Origin: an uncultured Eubacteriales bacterium
GTDB taxonomy: Bacteria; Bacillota; Clostridia; Lachnospirales; Lachnospiraceae
Assembly (NCBI GenBank): GCA_900318405.1
Contig: ONKP01000003.1
Location: 28,274-92,273, forward strand
Reading direction: 5' to 3'
DNA: 64,000 bases
Shown here: positions 51,713 through 61,360 of the stretch, piece by piece
Layout: every line of letters starts with the position of its first letter
Position numbering within the stretch: the stretch's first letter is position 1
Position numbers and translations under genes: made by a program
Notes under the pieces: model-generated
The model's input: only the letters and a program-made list of their open reading frames with translations
What the model was told of the DNA's origin: nothing
The model's database searches: none

Positions 51713-52458
51713 TGTGCCAGTACCTTCGAGAGGAAATCCTTGAGACGGGGTGCCTTCGGATGATTGAAGATCTCATCCGGCGTTCCCTCTTCCATAATGA
51801 TGCCGTCAGCAACGAAAAGCACACGGTCAGCGACTTTCCTTGCAAATCCCATCTCATGTGTAACGACGGCCATGGTCATGCCTTCTTCGGCCAGTTCCAT
51901 CATAACCTCGAGAACCTCGCCTACCATTTCCGGGTCAAGGGCTGACGTCGGCTCATCAAAAAGCATAAGCTGCGGCTTCATGGCAAGCGCACGCACGATG
52001 GCGATTCTCTGTTTCTGTCCGCCGGACAGGGAAGCCGGATAAGCATCCGCCTTGTCGCTTAAGCCGACGAGCTCCATCAGCTTTTTTGCCTCTGCCGCTG
52101 CCTCATCCTCTGTCATACGTCCCGTGCGGACAGGTGCCAGCGTAATATTCCTCTGTACCGTCATGTTCGGGAACAGATTGAAATGCTGGAAAACCATGCC
52201 CATCTGGCAGCGCACGGCATTGATATCCGTGTTCGGGTCCGTAATGTCTTTTCCGTCGAAATACACCTTGCCCTCTGTCGGCGTCTCCAGCAGATTCATG
52301 CAGCGGAGCAGCGTCGATTTTCCCGAGCCGGAAGGTCCGATGATCACGACTTTTTCACCCTTTTTGATATGGGTGGATACGTTATGCAGTACGGTATTGT
52401 CGCCGAATTTTTTCGTCAGGTTATCGATACGGATGAGATCCGCTGCCTGACCGTTCAT
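51709..52458 (-). CDS. glnQ: Polar amino-acid ABC transporter ATP-binding protein
   Basis: About 249 residues. Walker [11 protein letters not shown] loop [10 protein letters not shown], signature LSGGQKQR, Walker [13 protein letters not shown] and switch His in VVTHEMGF are complete. It energises amino-acid uptake with the neighbouring permease and binding protein. The ATG at 52458 is chosen four bases after the permease stop with GGTGAT upstream; GTG at 52473 is an alternative that overlaps the permease. Substrate (glutamine, glutamate, cystine) not resolvable. Confidence 0.92.
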   Translation of the reverse strand: MNGQAADLIRIDNLTKKFGDNTVLHNVSTHIKKGEKVVIIGPSGSGKSTLLRCMNLLETPTEGKVYFDGKDITDPNTDINAVRCQMGMVFQHFNLFPNMTVQRNITLAPVRTGRMTEDEAAAEAKKLMELVGLSDKADAYPASLSGGQKQRIAIVRALAMKPQLMLFDEPTSALDPEMVGEVLEVMMELAEEGMTMAVVTHEMGFARKVADRVLFVADGIIMEEGTPDEIFNHPKAPRLKDFLSKVLAQ

Positions 52459-52462
52459 ATTA

Positions 52463-53089
52463 TCACCGCTCACTTCTGCGCAGCCTCCTCTCCAGTTTAC
52501 CCTGCAGCCATGTAAGGATCATGACCACGACGAGATACAGCGCCGCGATACCGAGATAAGGCATCATGGGCAGATAGGTGATCGCCTGTATGTCACGCGC
52601 CACCTTGGTCAGCTCGGACATACCGATGACAGATACCAGTGAGGTGTCCTTGAACAGCGTGATCAGCTCATTGCCGAGTGCCGGAAGAATATTTTTGACA
52701 GCCTGAGGAATGATAATATCTTTCATGACTGTGCCATATGTCATGCCGAGAGAACGTCCGGCTTCCATCTGACCCGGATCAATCGACTGAATACCGCTTC
52801 GGAAGATCTCCGATACATAGGCGCCGGAGTTGATGCCGAGCGAAAGCACAGCAATCATATAGTAATTTCTGCTGTTTGCAAAAATAACGAAGCCCATGAT
52901 CAGCAGCTGAACCATCATAGGTGTGCCGCGGATCACGGTCGTATAAATCTTGCAGATGACATTCAGCACCTTAATCACGCCGGAAACGTGACCCTTCTGC
53001 TGATCGTGATTCGTTCTCACAATAGCGACAAGAATACCAAGCACGACACCGATCGCCAGAGCGACAACAGTAATCGTGATCGAACTCAA
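52463..53089 (-). CDS. Polar amino-acid ABC transporter permease, 5' end disrupted
   Basis: About 208 residues from a TTG at 53089. The EAA loop [20 protein letters not shown] and four or more membrane helices place it in the His/Glu/Gln permease family. The same frame continues upstream with family-like residues [15 protein letters not shown]. It then meets an in-frame TAG (53149-53147) directly after an ATG (53152-53150). So the natural N-terminus seems interrupted by a stop at codon two, and no good ribosome site is left. It may be expressed weakly from the TTG, or be inactive. Adjacent to repeat B2. Confidence 0.8.
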   Translation of the reverse strand: MSSITITVVALAIGVVLGILVAIVRTNHDQQKGHVSGVIKVLNVICKIYTTVIRGTPMMVQLLIMGFVIFANSRNYYMIAVLSLGINSGAYVSEIFRSGIQSIDPGQMEAGRSLGMTYGTVMKDIIIPQAVKNILPALGNELITLFKDTSLVSVIGMSELTKVARDIQAITYLPMMPYLGIAALYLVVVMILTWLQGKLERRLRRSER

Positions 53090-53183
53090 CAGACCTTTCA
53101 GATAGATCTGCCAGCGGTTATCGGTGATAAAACTCGCCGTGAACTGCTACATGCCCGATCCATCAACTGACATTGCATTGATT

Positions 53184-54314
53184 TCATACTCTGATACAGG
53201 TGTCATAAGTATGATAACCGGAACGTGTCAATAAGTCATTCACCCACTTTTGCACAAGTGCAATGTGGGTGATGACTTTTGACACTGTTATCATACTCTT
53301 ACATTCTACAGACAGCTCTGCAAATTGTATAGAATAAATTTCTGATATTCGCTTTATCCACACATACAGAAAGACGGCTGCCATATTTACTGTATTGATG
53401 TACTTATCAAGAATACTCTGAACAGTGCCATCGTCGATCAGCTCATTGAGTGCCTTGTTAACAGCATTCAGCAGGCCTTCATTTTTCTTGTTGACACCGA
53501 TCGCATACTGCTCTTCAACGTAAGGGGTATCCAGAATCTTCAGTCCCTCATTTGCTTTTACAAACTCCTGTGCCGGTGCGTTATCGATGACAACCGCATC
53601 AACCTTGCCCTGCTGCAGTGCCTGGACAGCGGTAGCACCGTTCGGATAGCTGATGGCCTTGTCGCCGTAACCGCCATCCTCTTCGGATTCTGAGCAGTAA
53701 ATATATCCGGTCGTACCTTCCTGGCATCCGATCGCAGAAGCATTGCCCAGATCATCTGCAGACTTGATATCAGAATCTTCCTTAACGATGATGGACTGAA
53801 CACCGGTTGCGTAGCTGTCGGTGAAGTTTACGTTCTGCTCACGCTCCGGGGTATCGGTCAGACCTGCCATAGCGATGTCTTCCTTGCCGCCCTGTACGGA
53901 AGTGATAACGGAGGAGAACTCCATATCATCAACAACAAGCTTGAGGCCAAGTTTATTGGCGATTTCGGTAGCGATATCTACATCGATTCCGGTGTAATTG
54001 CCATTGCCGTCTGTGCTCTCATAAGGAGGAAAAGCAGCGTTGGTAGCCATGTGAAGCTCACCGGCTGTCACTGTTGTGAAATCGCCGTATCCCTCTCCGG
54101 AAGTGGAAGCTACTGTCTCAGAAGCAGCTGAGGATGTTGAAGCTGCTGTTTCCGTAGAAGCGGAAGAGGATGTGGATGCTGAAGCTGCTGCGGAAGCTGA
54201 TGCCGCTGAAGAGGAAGCGGAGGAAGCTGCAGATGTGGATGAAGAAGATCCGCACCCGGCCATGGAAACCGCCATACCTGCTGCAAGTAAGATCGCTGTA
54301 ATTTTCTTGTTCAT
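53184..54314 (-). CDS. Amino-acid ABC transporter substrate-binding lipoprotein with aberrant C-terminus
   Basis: 376 residues. Signal peptide with lipobox VSMAGC, a Ser/Ala/Thr-rich tether (20-75), then a family 3 binding domain (AAFPPYESTDGNGNYTGIDV, MAGLTDTPERE). The domain is complete at about SILDKYIN. The last ~70 residues continue through a non-coding-like stretch and the whole of palindrome B2, so the native stop has been lost. ATG at 54314 follows AGGAG. First gene of the transporter operon. Confidence 0.88.
   Translation of the reverse strand: MNKKITAILLAAGMAVSMAGCGSSSSTSAASSASSSAASASAAASASTSSSASTETAASTSSAASETVASTSGEGYGDFTTVTAGELHMATNAAFPPYESTDGNGNYTGIDVDIATEIANKLGLKLVVDDMEFSSVITSVQGGKEDIAMAGLTDTPEREQNVNFTDSYATGVQSIIVKEDSDIKSADDLGNASAIGCQEGTTGYIYCSESEEDGGYGDKAISYPNGATAVQALQQGKVDAVVIDNAPAQEFVKANEGLKILDTPYVEEQYAIGVNKKNEGLLNAVNKALNELIDDGTVQSILDKYINTVNMAAVFLYVWIKRISEIYSIQFAELSVECKSMITVSKVITHIALVQKWVNDLLTRSGYHTYDTCIRV
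53199..53303. repeat. Palindromic repeat, family B, full copy (B2)
   Basis: An imperfect ~105-bp palindrome. GTATGATAA, GTGTCAATAAGTCATTCACC and TTTTGCAC on one side mirror GTGCAA, GTGGGTGATGACTTTTGACA and TTATCATAC on the other. Its first 24 bases are identical to 6753-6776. It lies inside the extended reading frame of the binding-protein gene. Confidence 0.85.
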
Positions 54315-54423
54315 TTCTCTCCTTCTTTCTGCTGTACATATCCGATCACGTTCAGCCATCGCCCCGTAATTCTGATGTAACAGCCAACACTGAATATATG
54401 TATATTCCGCTAAAACGTGATTA

Positions 54424-54452
54424 AATATACCATCATTTGTAAATGTCGTCAA
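54424..54452 (-). promoter_or_regulatory. Promoter of the amino-acid transporter operon
   Basis: TTGACG (54452-54447), 17 bases, TATATT (54429-54424) on the minus strand, giving a leader of about 100 nt. Confidence 0.78.
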
Positions 54453-54599
54453 TACGTCTCACCGTCATGTTCCGACACTCGTCTCATCATCCTGTTCCGG
54501 CATTCCGGGGATACAGACAGTTCCAAATCGTTGCTTCGGGGATGAGCGAAAGCGTTGCTGCGGGTGGAAATCTCTGTATTCGAGAATTTCCTGACAGAA

Positions 54600-54642
54600 C
54601 AAAAACGCAGAAAGGCCCCGGTCATCATCTGCACCGGAGCCT
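54600..54642 (-). terminator. Intrinsic terminator of gpmI
   Basis: GAGGCTCCGG and CCGGGGCCTT arms, then TCTGCGTTTTTG on the minus strand, about 70 bases after the stop. Confidence 0.7.
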
Positions 54643-54711
54643 CATTGCTCATCTGTCAGCCATTTCAAGGACAGCCGATTTATTCATTTTTGCGTGCTTT
54701 ATTCACTGATT

Positions 54712-56265
54712 TTATGCATTTTTCTTCACAAGAAGCGAATGCCCTGTCATTTCCTTCGGCTGCTCCATACCCATCATCTCGATCATCGTCGGAACGATAT
54801 CGCAGAGCGCGCCGCCCTCACGGAGCGTGTAATCCGGATCGTAATTGACAAGAAGGAACGGAACCGGATTCGTCGTATGCGCCGTCCACGGTTTGCCCGT
54901 CTCCGGATCAACCATAACCTCGGCGTTGCCGTGATCAGCCGTGATAAACATCTGGCCGTCCACTTCCTTCAGTGCCTCGATGGCCTTGCCCATGCATTCA
55001 TCGACAGCTTCGATTGCCTTGATGGCCGCTGCCTCAACGCCGGTATGTCCAACCATATCCGGGTTGGCAAAGTTGATGATGATGACATCATATTTGCCGG
55101 AACGGATTGCCCAGCAGAGCTTGTCGCAGACCTTCGGTGCGCTCATCTCAGGCTGCAGATCATAGGTGGCAACCTTCGGTGAAGGGATCAGGTAGCGGTC
55201 CTCACCCTTATTCGGCTCCTCCACACCGCCGTTGAAGAAAAATGTAACATGCGCGTATTTTTCCGTCTCGGCGATCCTTGCCTGTGTCATGCCGTGGTTT
55301 GCCAGATACTCACCGAACGTGTTCGTAAGCAGCTCCTTCTTGAAGGCGATCAGCTTGTTCGGAATGGTCTCATCATAATCCTTGAAGCATACATAGGTCA
55401 GATTCTGCAGGCGTGTTCTCTCAAAGCCCTTGAATTCAGGATCACAGAAAGCTCTTGTGATCTCTCTCGCACGGTCAGGACGGAAATTGAAGAAAATAAC
55501 CGAATCCCCTTCCTTTACCGTCGTCACCGGTGTTCCGTCCGCCTTCTTCATAACGGTCGGAAGCATGAACTCATCGGTCACGCCATTGTCATAGGAAGCT
55601 TTGATTGCTGCGACAGGATCCGTACCGCCGTCAACGCCCTCGCCCTTCGTCAGCGCTACATACGCCTTCTCTACACGATCCCAGTTCGTATCACGGTCCA
55701 TTGCGTAATAACGTCCGGAGATCACGCCGATCTGGCCAACGCCGAGCTCATTCATTTTGTCCACAACCTGCTGTACATAGCCCGCACCGGAAGTCGGCGG
55801 TGTATCACGGCCGTCCAGGAAGCAGTGTACATAGACGTCGTGGAAATCCTCTTTCTTCGCAAGCTCCAGGAGTGCAAACAGATGTGTGATGTGACTGTGC
55901 ACACCGCCATCCGATACCAGACCCCAGAGGTGAAGGGAGCTGTGATTATTCTTTGCATTATCAATGGCGACGTGAAGCTCCTCATTTGTGAAGAAATCAC
56001 CGTCATTGATTGCTTTTGTAATTCTCGTCAGATCCTGATAAACGATACGGCCGGCGCCCATATTCATATGGCCTACCTCAGAATTTCCCATCTGACCGTC
56101 CGGCAGTCCCACGTAATGACCGCTCGCCTGACCCTGTACATAAGGGCATTCCTTTTTCAGCTGATCCATAACCGGCGTCTTCGCTTCGCAGATGGCGTTA
56201 TGCTCACACACCGGATTTTCACCGTAACCATCCAGAATCATAAGAACTGTAGGTTTCTTTGCCAT
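54712..56265 (-). CDS. gpmI: 2,3-bisphosphoglycerate-independent phosphoglycerate mutase
   Basis: 517 residues. Interconverts 3- and 2-phosphoglycerate in glycolysis using two Mn ions. The phosphatase half has MILDGYG and the nucleophile Ser in QMGNSEVGHMNMGAGR; the metal site recurs in NFANPDMVGHTG and ITADHGNAE. ATG 56265 has AAAGGAG upstream. Single gene with its own terminator. Confidence 0.97.
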   Translation of the reverse strand: MAKKPTVLMILDGYGENPVCEHNAICEAKTPVMDQLKKECPYVQGQASGHYVGLPDGQMGNSEVGHMNMGAGRIVYQDLTRITKAINDGDFFTNEELHVAIDNAKNNHSSLHLWGLVSDGGVHSHITHLFALLELAKKEDFHDVYVHCFLDGRDTPPTSGAGYVQQVVDKMNELGVGQIGVISGRYYAMDRDTNWDRVEKAYVALTKGEGVDGGTDPVAAIKASYDNGVTDEFMLPTVMKKADGTPVTTVKEGDSVIFFNFRPDRAREITRAFCDPEFKGFERTRLQNLTYVCFKDYDETIPNKLIAFKKELLTNTFGEYLANHGMTQARIAETEKYAHVTFFFNGGVEEPNKGEDRYLIPSPKVATYDLQPEMSAPKVCDKLCWAIRSGKYDVIIINFANPDMVGHTGVEAAAIKAIEAVDECMGKAIEALKEVDGQMFITADHGNAEVMVDPETGKPWTAHTTNPVPFLLVNYDPDYTLREGGALCDIVPTMIEMMGMEQPKEMTGHSLLVKKNA

Positions 56266-56420
56266 GTTATCTCTCCTTTATCTATAAACATATAAACAGT
56301 GCTTACATACTCTCGAAACATCGACATTGTACTAAGTTTGCCGTCGAAATACAACCACTGCCCTTCGTTTTTCAGTACAAGTACCCTCTGGTTCTGCTCT
56401 GGAAATCAAAGTTTGAGCTC

Positions 56421-56570
56421 AGAATGCAGATACACCTACCCCGCAACCATCCGCAGACGCCGGTGGTTGGCGAACCCGAGCGCAGCGAAGGGTGAGCTTG
56501 CGCGAGCTTCCCTTCGGTCGCTCTCAGCAAGTGCTCATCGCTCTGTTGCGGGTGGTGTATCTGCATTCTG
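56421..56570. repeat. Palindromic repeat, family D, long copy (D1)
   Basis: About 150 bp. AGAATGCAGATACACC at the left pairs with GGTGTATCTGCATTCT at the right. Inside sits a second hairpin, GAGCGCAGCGAAGGG against CCCTTCGGTCGCTC. The segment CATCCGCAGACGCCGGTGGT is shared with D2. It occupies the gpmI-DUF4364 divergent gap. Confidence 0.85.
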
Positions 56571-56660
56571 CTTCAACTTCAGATTCTGAACAGCGACGTA
56601 ATGTGCTATACTGGTGGCAATGCGGCGCGGAGCCGACTATGACAGACAGGAGATACATTC

Positions 56661-57176
56661 ATGATCGATTCATCCCATTCACTGTATAAACTGATCATTC
56701 TGTATATGATGAACAAGGTAACATTTCCTCTGACGAATTCCCAGATCTCCGATCTGATCCTCAGCGAAAACTACGCCAATTATTTCCATATTCAGGAATC
56801 GATTTCCGAGATGCTCGGATCCGGACTGATCTCTTCAGAACAAAAGAGCGGAACTGTCTACTACAGCATGACAGACAAGGGGAAAGAAACCATCCGCTAC
56901 TTCGAGAATGAAATCTCCCCGGAAATCCGCAGAGAAATATCCAACTATCTGGTGCTGCACTCTTATCAGCTTCGCAGCGAATCGTCTACGACGGCTGACT
57001 ACTTCCGGAACTCCGACGGCGATTACACGGTCAACTGCACCGTGCGCGAAGGCAATCACCCACTTATCGAGCTGAAATTCAACGCTCCGTCAGAGCGCTC
57101 CGCCAAAACGCTGGCAGAAAACTGGAAGACCAAAGCGCAGGACTGCTACGCAGCGGTCATGAAAATCTTAATGTAG
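56661..57176 (+). CDS. DUF4364 family protein (winged-helix)
   Basis: 171 residues. The N-terminal half resembles a winged helix (LYKLIILYMMNKV, NSQISDLILSENYANYF, MTDKGKETIRYF); the C-terminal half is a conserved domain without catalytic motifs. The family (DUF4364) is common in Clostridia and unassigned; a transcriptional regulator is the best guess. CAGGAG lies eight bases before the ATG. It is a plus-strand gene bracketed by the two family D palindromes. Confidence 0.85.
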   Translation: MIDSSHSLYKLIILYMMNKVTFPLTNSQISDLILSENYANYFHIQESISEMLGSGLISSEQKSGTVYYSMTDKGKETIRYFENEISPEIRREISNYLVLHSYQLRSESSTTADYFRNSDGDYTVNCTVREGNHPLIELKFNAPSERSAKTLAENWKTKAQDCYAAVMKILM

Positions 57177-57181
57177 AAGAA

Positions 57182-57256
57182 CAGAAATGCAGATACCCCC
57201 AATCCGCAAACATCCGCAGACGCCGGTGGTTGCGGATTGGGGGTATCTGTATTCTG
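57182..57256. repeat. Palindromic repeat, family D, short copy (D2)
   Basis: A 75-bp near-perfect palindrome: GCAGATACCCCCAATCCGCA against TGCGGATTGGGGGTATCTGT. The centre CATCCGCAGACGCCGGTGGT is identical to D1. Lies between the convergent DUF4364 and rarA genes. It has no T run, though it could still stop or stabilise transcripts. Confidence 0.88.
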
Positions 57257-57274
57257 TTCCTGCATCCGTTGAAG

Positions 57275-58594
57275 TTACTGCTTCCGACCGATCCGGCGGA
57301 AATACTCCCTGACCGTCTTCTCATACCCGATATCCGTCGGATGGTAAAACGTCTCATCTCTGATCTCATCCGGCAGATACTGCTGCTTCACATAGTGATT
57401 CGGGAAATCGTGGGCATACAGGTATCCCACGCCATGTCCGAGATTTTCATGACCATGGTAATGTGCATCCTGCAGATGCGCAGGCACCGTGGTCTTTTTT
57501 TCGTCTACGGATTTTTCCGCGGCAAAAATTGCCTCGGTGCAGGCATTGCTCTTCGGCGCTGAAGCCACGTAGATCGCAGCCTGTGCCAGGATCAGCTGGG
57601 ATTCCGGCATGCCGACCCTCTCCACACTGGCCGCTGCCGAGGAAGCAACCACCATGGCCATCGGATCCGCGTTGCCGACATCCTCCGAGGCACAGATCGT
57701 GATCCGCCGTGCGATGAACTTCACATCCTCACCGGCCCGCAGCATTTTTGCCAGATAGTAGACCGCTGCATCCGGATCCGATCCGCGCATGCTCTTGATA
57801 AAGGCCGAGATTGTATCATAGTGCTGGTCCCCGTTTTTATCGTAGCGCACCGCCCGCTTCTGAATACACTGCTCTGCCACCGGCAGCGTGATGTGGATCA
57901 GGCCGTCCTCCGAGCGCTCCGTCGTAAGTGCGCCCAGCTCCAGCGCATTGAGCGCCATCCTCGCATCGCCGCCCGCAACGTCGGCGAGAAAATCCCTCGC
58001 TTCCGGTTCCAGCGCCAGCCGGTAGCTGCCAAGTCCTCTCTCCTCGTCCGTCGCCGCGCGGTCCAGGATCGTGGCAATATTTTCCGTCGTCAGCGGTTTT
58101 AATTCAAAAATAATGGATCTCGACAGCAGCGCCCCGTTGACCTCGAAATAAGGATTCTCTGTCGTCGCACCGATCAGCACAATCGTCCCGTCCTCCACGA
58201 AAGGAAGCAGATAGTCCTGCTGTCCCTTGTTGAAGCGGTGGATCTCATCAATGAAGAGAATCGTCTTTCTGCCGTACATGCCCAGCCGATCCTGCGCCTG
58301 CTTTACGACCTCCTCCATATCTTTTTTCCCGGAGGTCGTGGCATTCAGCTGACAGAATTCCGCACTCGTCGTATTGGCGATCACCCGTGCCAGTGTTGTC
58401 TTGCCGGTTCCGGGCGGCCCGTAAAAAATAACCGAACTCAGTTTGTCAGCGCGTATGGCGCGGTAGAGCAGGCAGTCCTTACCGACAATGTGCTCCTGAC
58501 CCACAAACTCATCCAGCGTTCTCGGCCGCATCCGGAGAGCCAGCGGAGATTCCTTTTCCATCTGTTTGTCTTTCATATAATCAAAGATATCCAA
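57275..58594 (-). CDS. rarA: Replication-associated recombination ATPase RarA (MgsA)
   Basis: 439 residues; AAA+ clamp-loader-like ATPase acting at stalled forks. Walker A GPPGTGKTTLARV, Walker B LFIDEIHRFNKGQQD, sensor region IGATTENPYF and the C-terminal ISAFIKSMRGSDPDAAVYYL tetramerisation domain are typical. The start is TTG at 58594, eleven bases after GGAGG. Follows the DUF2298 gene by 21 bases and may be co-transcribed. Confidence 0.95.
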   Translation of the reverse strand: MDIFDYMKDKQMEKESPLALRMRPRTLDEFVGQEHIVGKDCLLYRAIRADKLSSVIFYGPPGTGKTTLARVIANTTSAEFCQLNATTSGKKDMEEVVKQAQDRLGMYGRKTILFIDEIHRFNKGQQDYLLPFVEDGTIVLIGATTENPYFEVNGALLSRSIIFELKPLTTENIATILDRAATDEERGLGSYRLALEPEARDFLADVAGGDARMALNALELGALTTERSEDGLIHITLPVAEQCIQKRAVRYDKNGDQHYDTISAFIKSMRGSDPDAAVYYLAKMLRAGEDVKFIARRITICASEDVGNADPMAMVVASSAAASVERVGMPESQLILAQAAIYVASAPKSNACTEAIFAAEKSVDEKKTTVPAHLQDAHYHGHENLGHGVGYLYAHDFPNHYVKQQYLPDEIRDETFYHPTDIGYEKTVREYFRRIGRKQ

Positions 58595-58615
58595 GGTAAC
58601 TGATACCTCCCTGAT

Positions 58616-61324
58616 TCATTCATTCAGCTCCGCGGCTGATTCTCCATCCTGTACATCATCTTCTTCATCGTCAACGCGGACGATGTACGCCGATCCGTCG
58701 TCGTATACAACGGTCCCGAAGCTTTTGATCCTGTCATCATTCAGCTGCGGATAACGGTTCCGCTCACTGCTTCCTACATATATGTATTCCACCTGGTAGG
58801 TTTTCAGAAGCGTCATGGCTTCTTCCTCCGAACCGGTCTCGTAGATCGCATCAATATCCGTCCGTTTCTTATTCAGATCTTCCGGATTCATCCGCCACAG
58901 CCATTCATGCACATACCATCCCTCGACCGTGGGCAGTCCTGTCATCGCCGAAACCTTGCAGTCATCGGAATAGCTGTCCCCATAGGTTTCCAGAATGATT
59001 GGCTGTCCGGAGATATTCTCATTCATCCACCGGATTGCCGCCGCATCCTCCGGGAACTGCGTCTCCAGATAGCTGGTCGCATCAATACCCTGAAAGCGGC
59101 TTCTGTCGGCAATATTGCCAAACCATTCATGCACCGAATAAGGAAAATAACCGAGGGTCAGCGCGAGCATCGCGAGAAAAACAATGCCCAGCAGCGGTAT
59201 CCCACCGATATCCGGGAATTCCTTTTCCATGGCCCTGACACCGGCTTCTGCCTTTTTTCCGCCAGTGCTTCTTGCAGCCGAATTTCTCGTAACGTTTTTC
59301 TTCTTCAGCAGTTTTCTGGAGGCCGGCTTACTGTCCGATGAATCTTCAGCGGACATCTTCTCCAGTATTTCATCCATATCGATGCCGGACACCGTATAGA
59401 CTTTTCCTGTGCTGTTCGTGCGGACAACGCCATTGGCCGAGGTGTCCTGCAGTGCCCTCATAATGGCTGCATACTGCACGTCAATCCCGGGCACACTGTC
59501 AGGATTATAAGCATTATGCGCATTATTTTTCTGTACCTTTCCTATAACCCTTCCCTCGGCATAGCTTCGGCCTGTATAGCAGAGAAAGCGGATGATCACG
59601 TAAGCCATCATCATGCCAAAGAGAATATATCCCTGATAGGTCAGTTTGAACATGGTGTTGCTTCGCGCATATCCGTTGGAATAATAGATATCGCGGACAA
59701 AGACGATCTCAGGGATAAAAATCAGCCCCGTACCGCAGATACCGAAGATCCAGGCAAAACGATCCCCGAGGGATGCCTCATGGAAAAATCCCGCGAAACG
59801 GCCGGACTTCAGCTTTTTCTCCCGACGGCTCTTCTCATACAATACGATGGTGAACACAGCAAACGCGATAAAGCAGGCCAGCGGAAAGCCCCAGAGGATC
59901 AGGAACTGCCAGGCCGGGGTATGATTCTCGCATAATGTCACCGGTCCGGCCATGGACGCATTGAACCTGAGCCGGAAAGGCAGGCCGACGACCGTGGAGA
60001 TGATCAGTACTTCCAGCACATGGATGATGAGCGATGCCGTCCCTCGCAGGACACTCTTCTGATAACGCGACAGACAGTCCGCCAGAATCACAAAAAAGGC
60101 CACCGTGAGATAGATCACGAAATCCCAGAAATTCGTCCACTGGAACATCCCGATCAGGATCGCCGCAAAGACGAGATGCGGCTCACGTATATTCGTGCGG
60201 AGAAAAATAACCGCCCGGCCGATGGGTGTCGCCTTCACATACTTGTCCGGATGGCTCTTCTGCTTTTCTTCCCAGTATTTCCGCCGTATGGCCAGCTCGC
60301 GCTCCTCTGTTCTCGTCTGCCGCGCCCACGCATAGAGGATCGCCACCACGGTCAGCACAAACATGATATTGATCATATGCGCATGATCATCACCGAGGAT
60401 GAGTGAGTACGAGGGAAATTCATGAATACATTTATCCGCCGTATCAGGATTGTATCCGATAAAGCGCGTGGAATCCGGAAACCAGTATGTATCCCAGCCC
60501 GACAGGCGGAACAGACTTCCGAAGAGTCCATAAAGCACATAGTGGATATTTCCGGCAAGCGAGACAGCTGCGCCGGAGAGGAATCCGCCGGCCACACTGA
60601 CGCCGTGCATCACCTTCTGCGGGCGGTCCCTCAGCTGATCGCGGAGCATGTAGTTGACGATGCTGAACGGACATGCAAAAGCAAAGGCTCCCACCGTGGC
60701 CCGCAGCAGATTATAGGCATCGCGCACGGATACCCGGCTGAGTTTTGCCAGGTATACACCGAAGAACTGTCCGCCATAGTAGTAGTTGATCGTGTCTTCC
60801 CCGTACCAGATATCTCTCGGCGGCATGTAAAGGCTGCGGTCCATGGCGGCCATGAACCCGTAATCCATAAATTTTTCCGTGCCGTAAGCCGCAGGACGGA
60901 AACAGCACAGATATGTCCAGAAGAAAAATACAGCCAGAAACAGCAGTTCTTCGCCAAGTATTCTGTTGATATCCGGCTTTGTCTGTTTCTTTCGCCATAC
61001 AAACGATACCCAGCAGACACCTGCGCAGATCAGCATCAGGACAAGACAGCGGCGATTCGTGAACTGAAGAATTTCCACGGAAGAGAGAAGCCAGACAATG
61101 TACCCGCTGAGCGCTGTTCCTATCGTCTTTGAGAAGATCCATCCCTGATCGGAAAAATTGCTGAAGAGATAGCTGGTGAGCGGATAAAAGCCGAGGCCAA
61201 CAAAAAACAGTGCCAGATACCATTTGAAAAAGGCAGAGAAATCCGCCCCCAGCAGCAGCCACGCTGCTGCCAGGCATGCGAAAATCCCTGCCAGATAGAT
61301 ATAACCCTGTGCCTTCAGTCTCAT
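58616..61324 (-). CDS. DUF2298-family polytopic membrane protein
   Basis: 902 residues with about a dozen hydrophobic helices. Conserved loop features of the DUF2298 (YYY) family are seen: FMDYGFMAAMDRS, INYYYGGQF, IHEFPSYSLILGDDHAHMIN and WMNENISGQPIILE. Relatives look like membrane glycosyltransferase-type proteins, but no reaction is established. A cytoplasmic linker (about 620-690) is Ser/Lys rich. The start at 61324 has only a weak GGGAT. It follows a nucleotidyltransferase, hinting at sugar-nucleotide or cell-surface polymer metabolism. Confidence 0.85.
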   Translation of the reverse strand: MRLKAQGYIYLAGIFACLAAAWLLLGADFSAFFKWYLALFFVGLGFYPLTSYLFSNFSDQGWIFSKTIGTALSGYIVWLLSSVEILQFTNRRCLVLMLICAGVCWVSFVWRKKQTKPDINRILGEELLFLAVFFFWTYLCCFRPAAYGTEKFMDYGFMAAMDRSLYMPPRDIWYGEDTINYYYGGQFFGVYLAKLSRVSVRDAYNLLRATVGAFAFACPFSIVNYMLRDQLRDRPQKVMHGVSVAGGFLSGAAVSLAGNIHYVLYGLFGSLFRLSGWDTYWFPDSTRFIGYNPDTADKCIHEFPSYSLILGDDHAHMINIMFVLTVVAILYAWARQTRTEERELAIRRKYWEEKQKSHPDKYVKATPIGRAVIFLRTNIREPHLVFAAILIGMFQWTNFWDFVIYLTVAFFVILADCLSRYQKSVLRGTASLIIHVLEVLIISTVVGLPFRLRFNASMAGPVTLCENHTPAWQFLILWGFPLACFIAFAVFTIVLYEKSRREKKLKSGRFAGFFHEASLGDRFAWIFGICGTGLIFIPEIVFVRDIYYSNGYARSNTMFKLTYQGYILFGMMMAYVIIRFLCYTGRSYAEGRVIGKVQKNNAHNAYNPDSVPGIDVQYAAIMRALQDTSANGVVRTNSTGKVYTVSGIDMDEILEKMSAEDSSDSKPASRKLLKKKNVTRNSAARSTGGKKAEAGVRAMEKEFPDIGGIPLLGIVFLAMLALTLGYFPYSVHEWFGNIADRSRFQGIDATSYLETQFPEDAAAIRWMNENISGQPIILETYGDSYSDDCKVSAMTGLPTVEGWYVHEWLWRMNPEDLNKKRTDIDAIYETGSEEEAMTLLKTYQVEYIYVGSSERNRYPQLNDDRIKSFGTVVYDDGSAYIVRVDDEEDDVQDGESAAELNE

Positions 61325-61360
61325 ATTTTTTATTATCCCGTATTTTCCCCGGTATATTTT

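Noticed and set aside
56421..57256. Considered terminal repeats of an insertion sequence around the DUF4364 gene
   Set aside because: The enclosed gene is not a transposase and each element is itself a full palindrome, so they are not IS ends; kept only as a repeat family.
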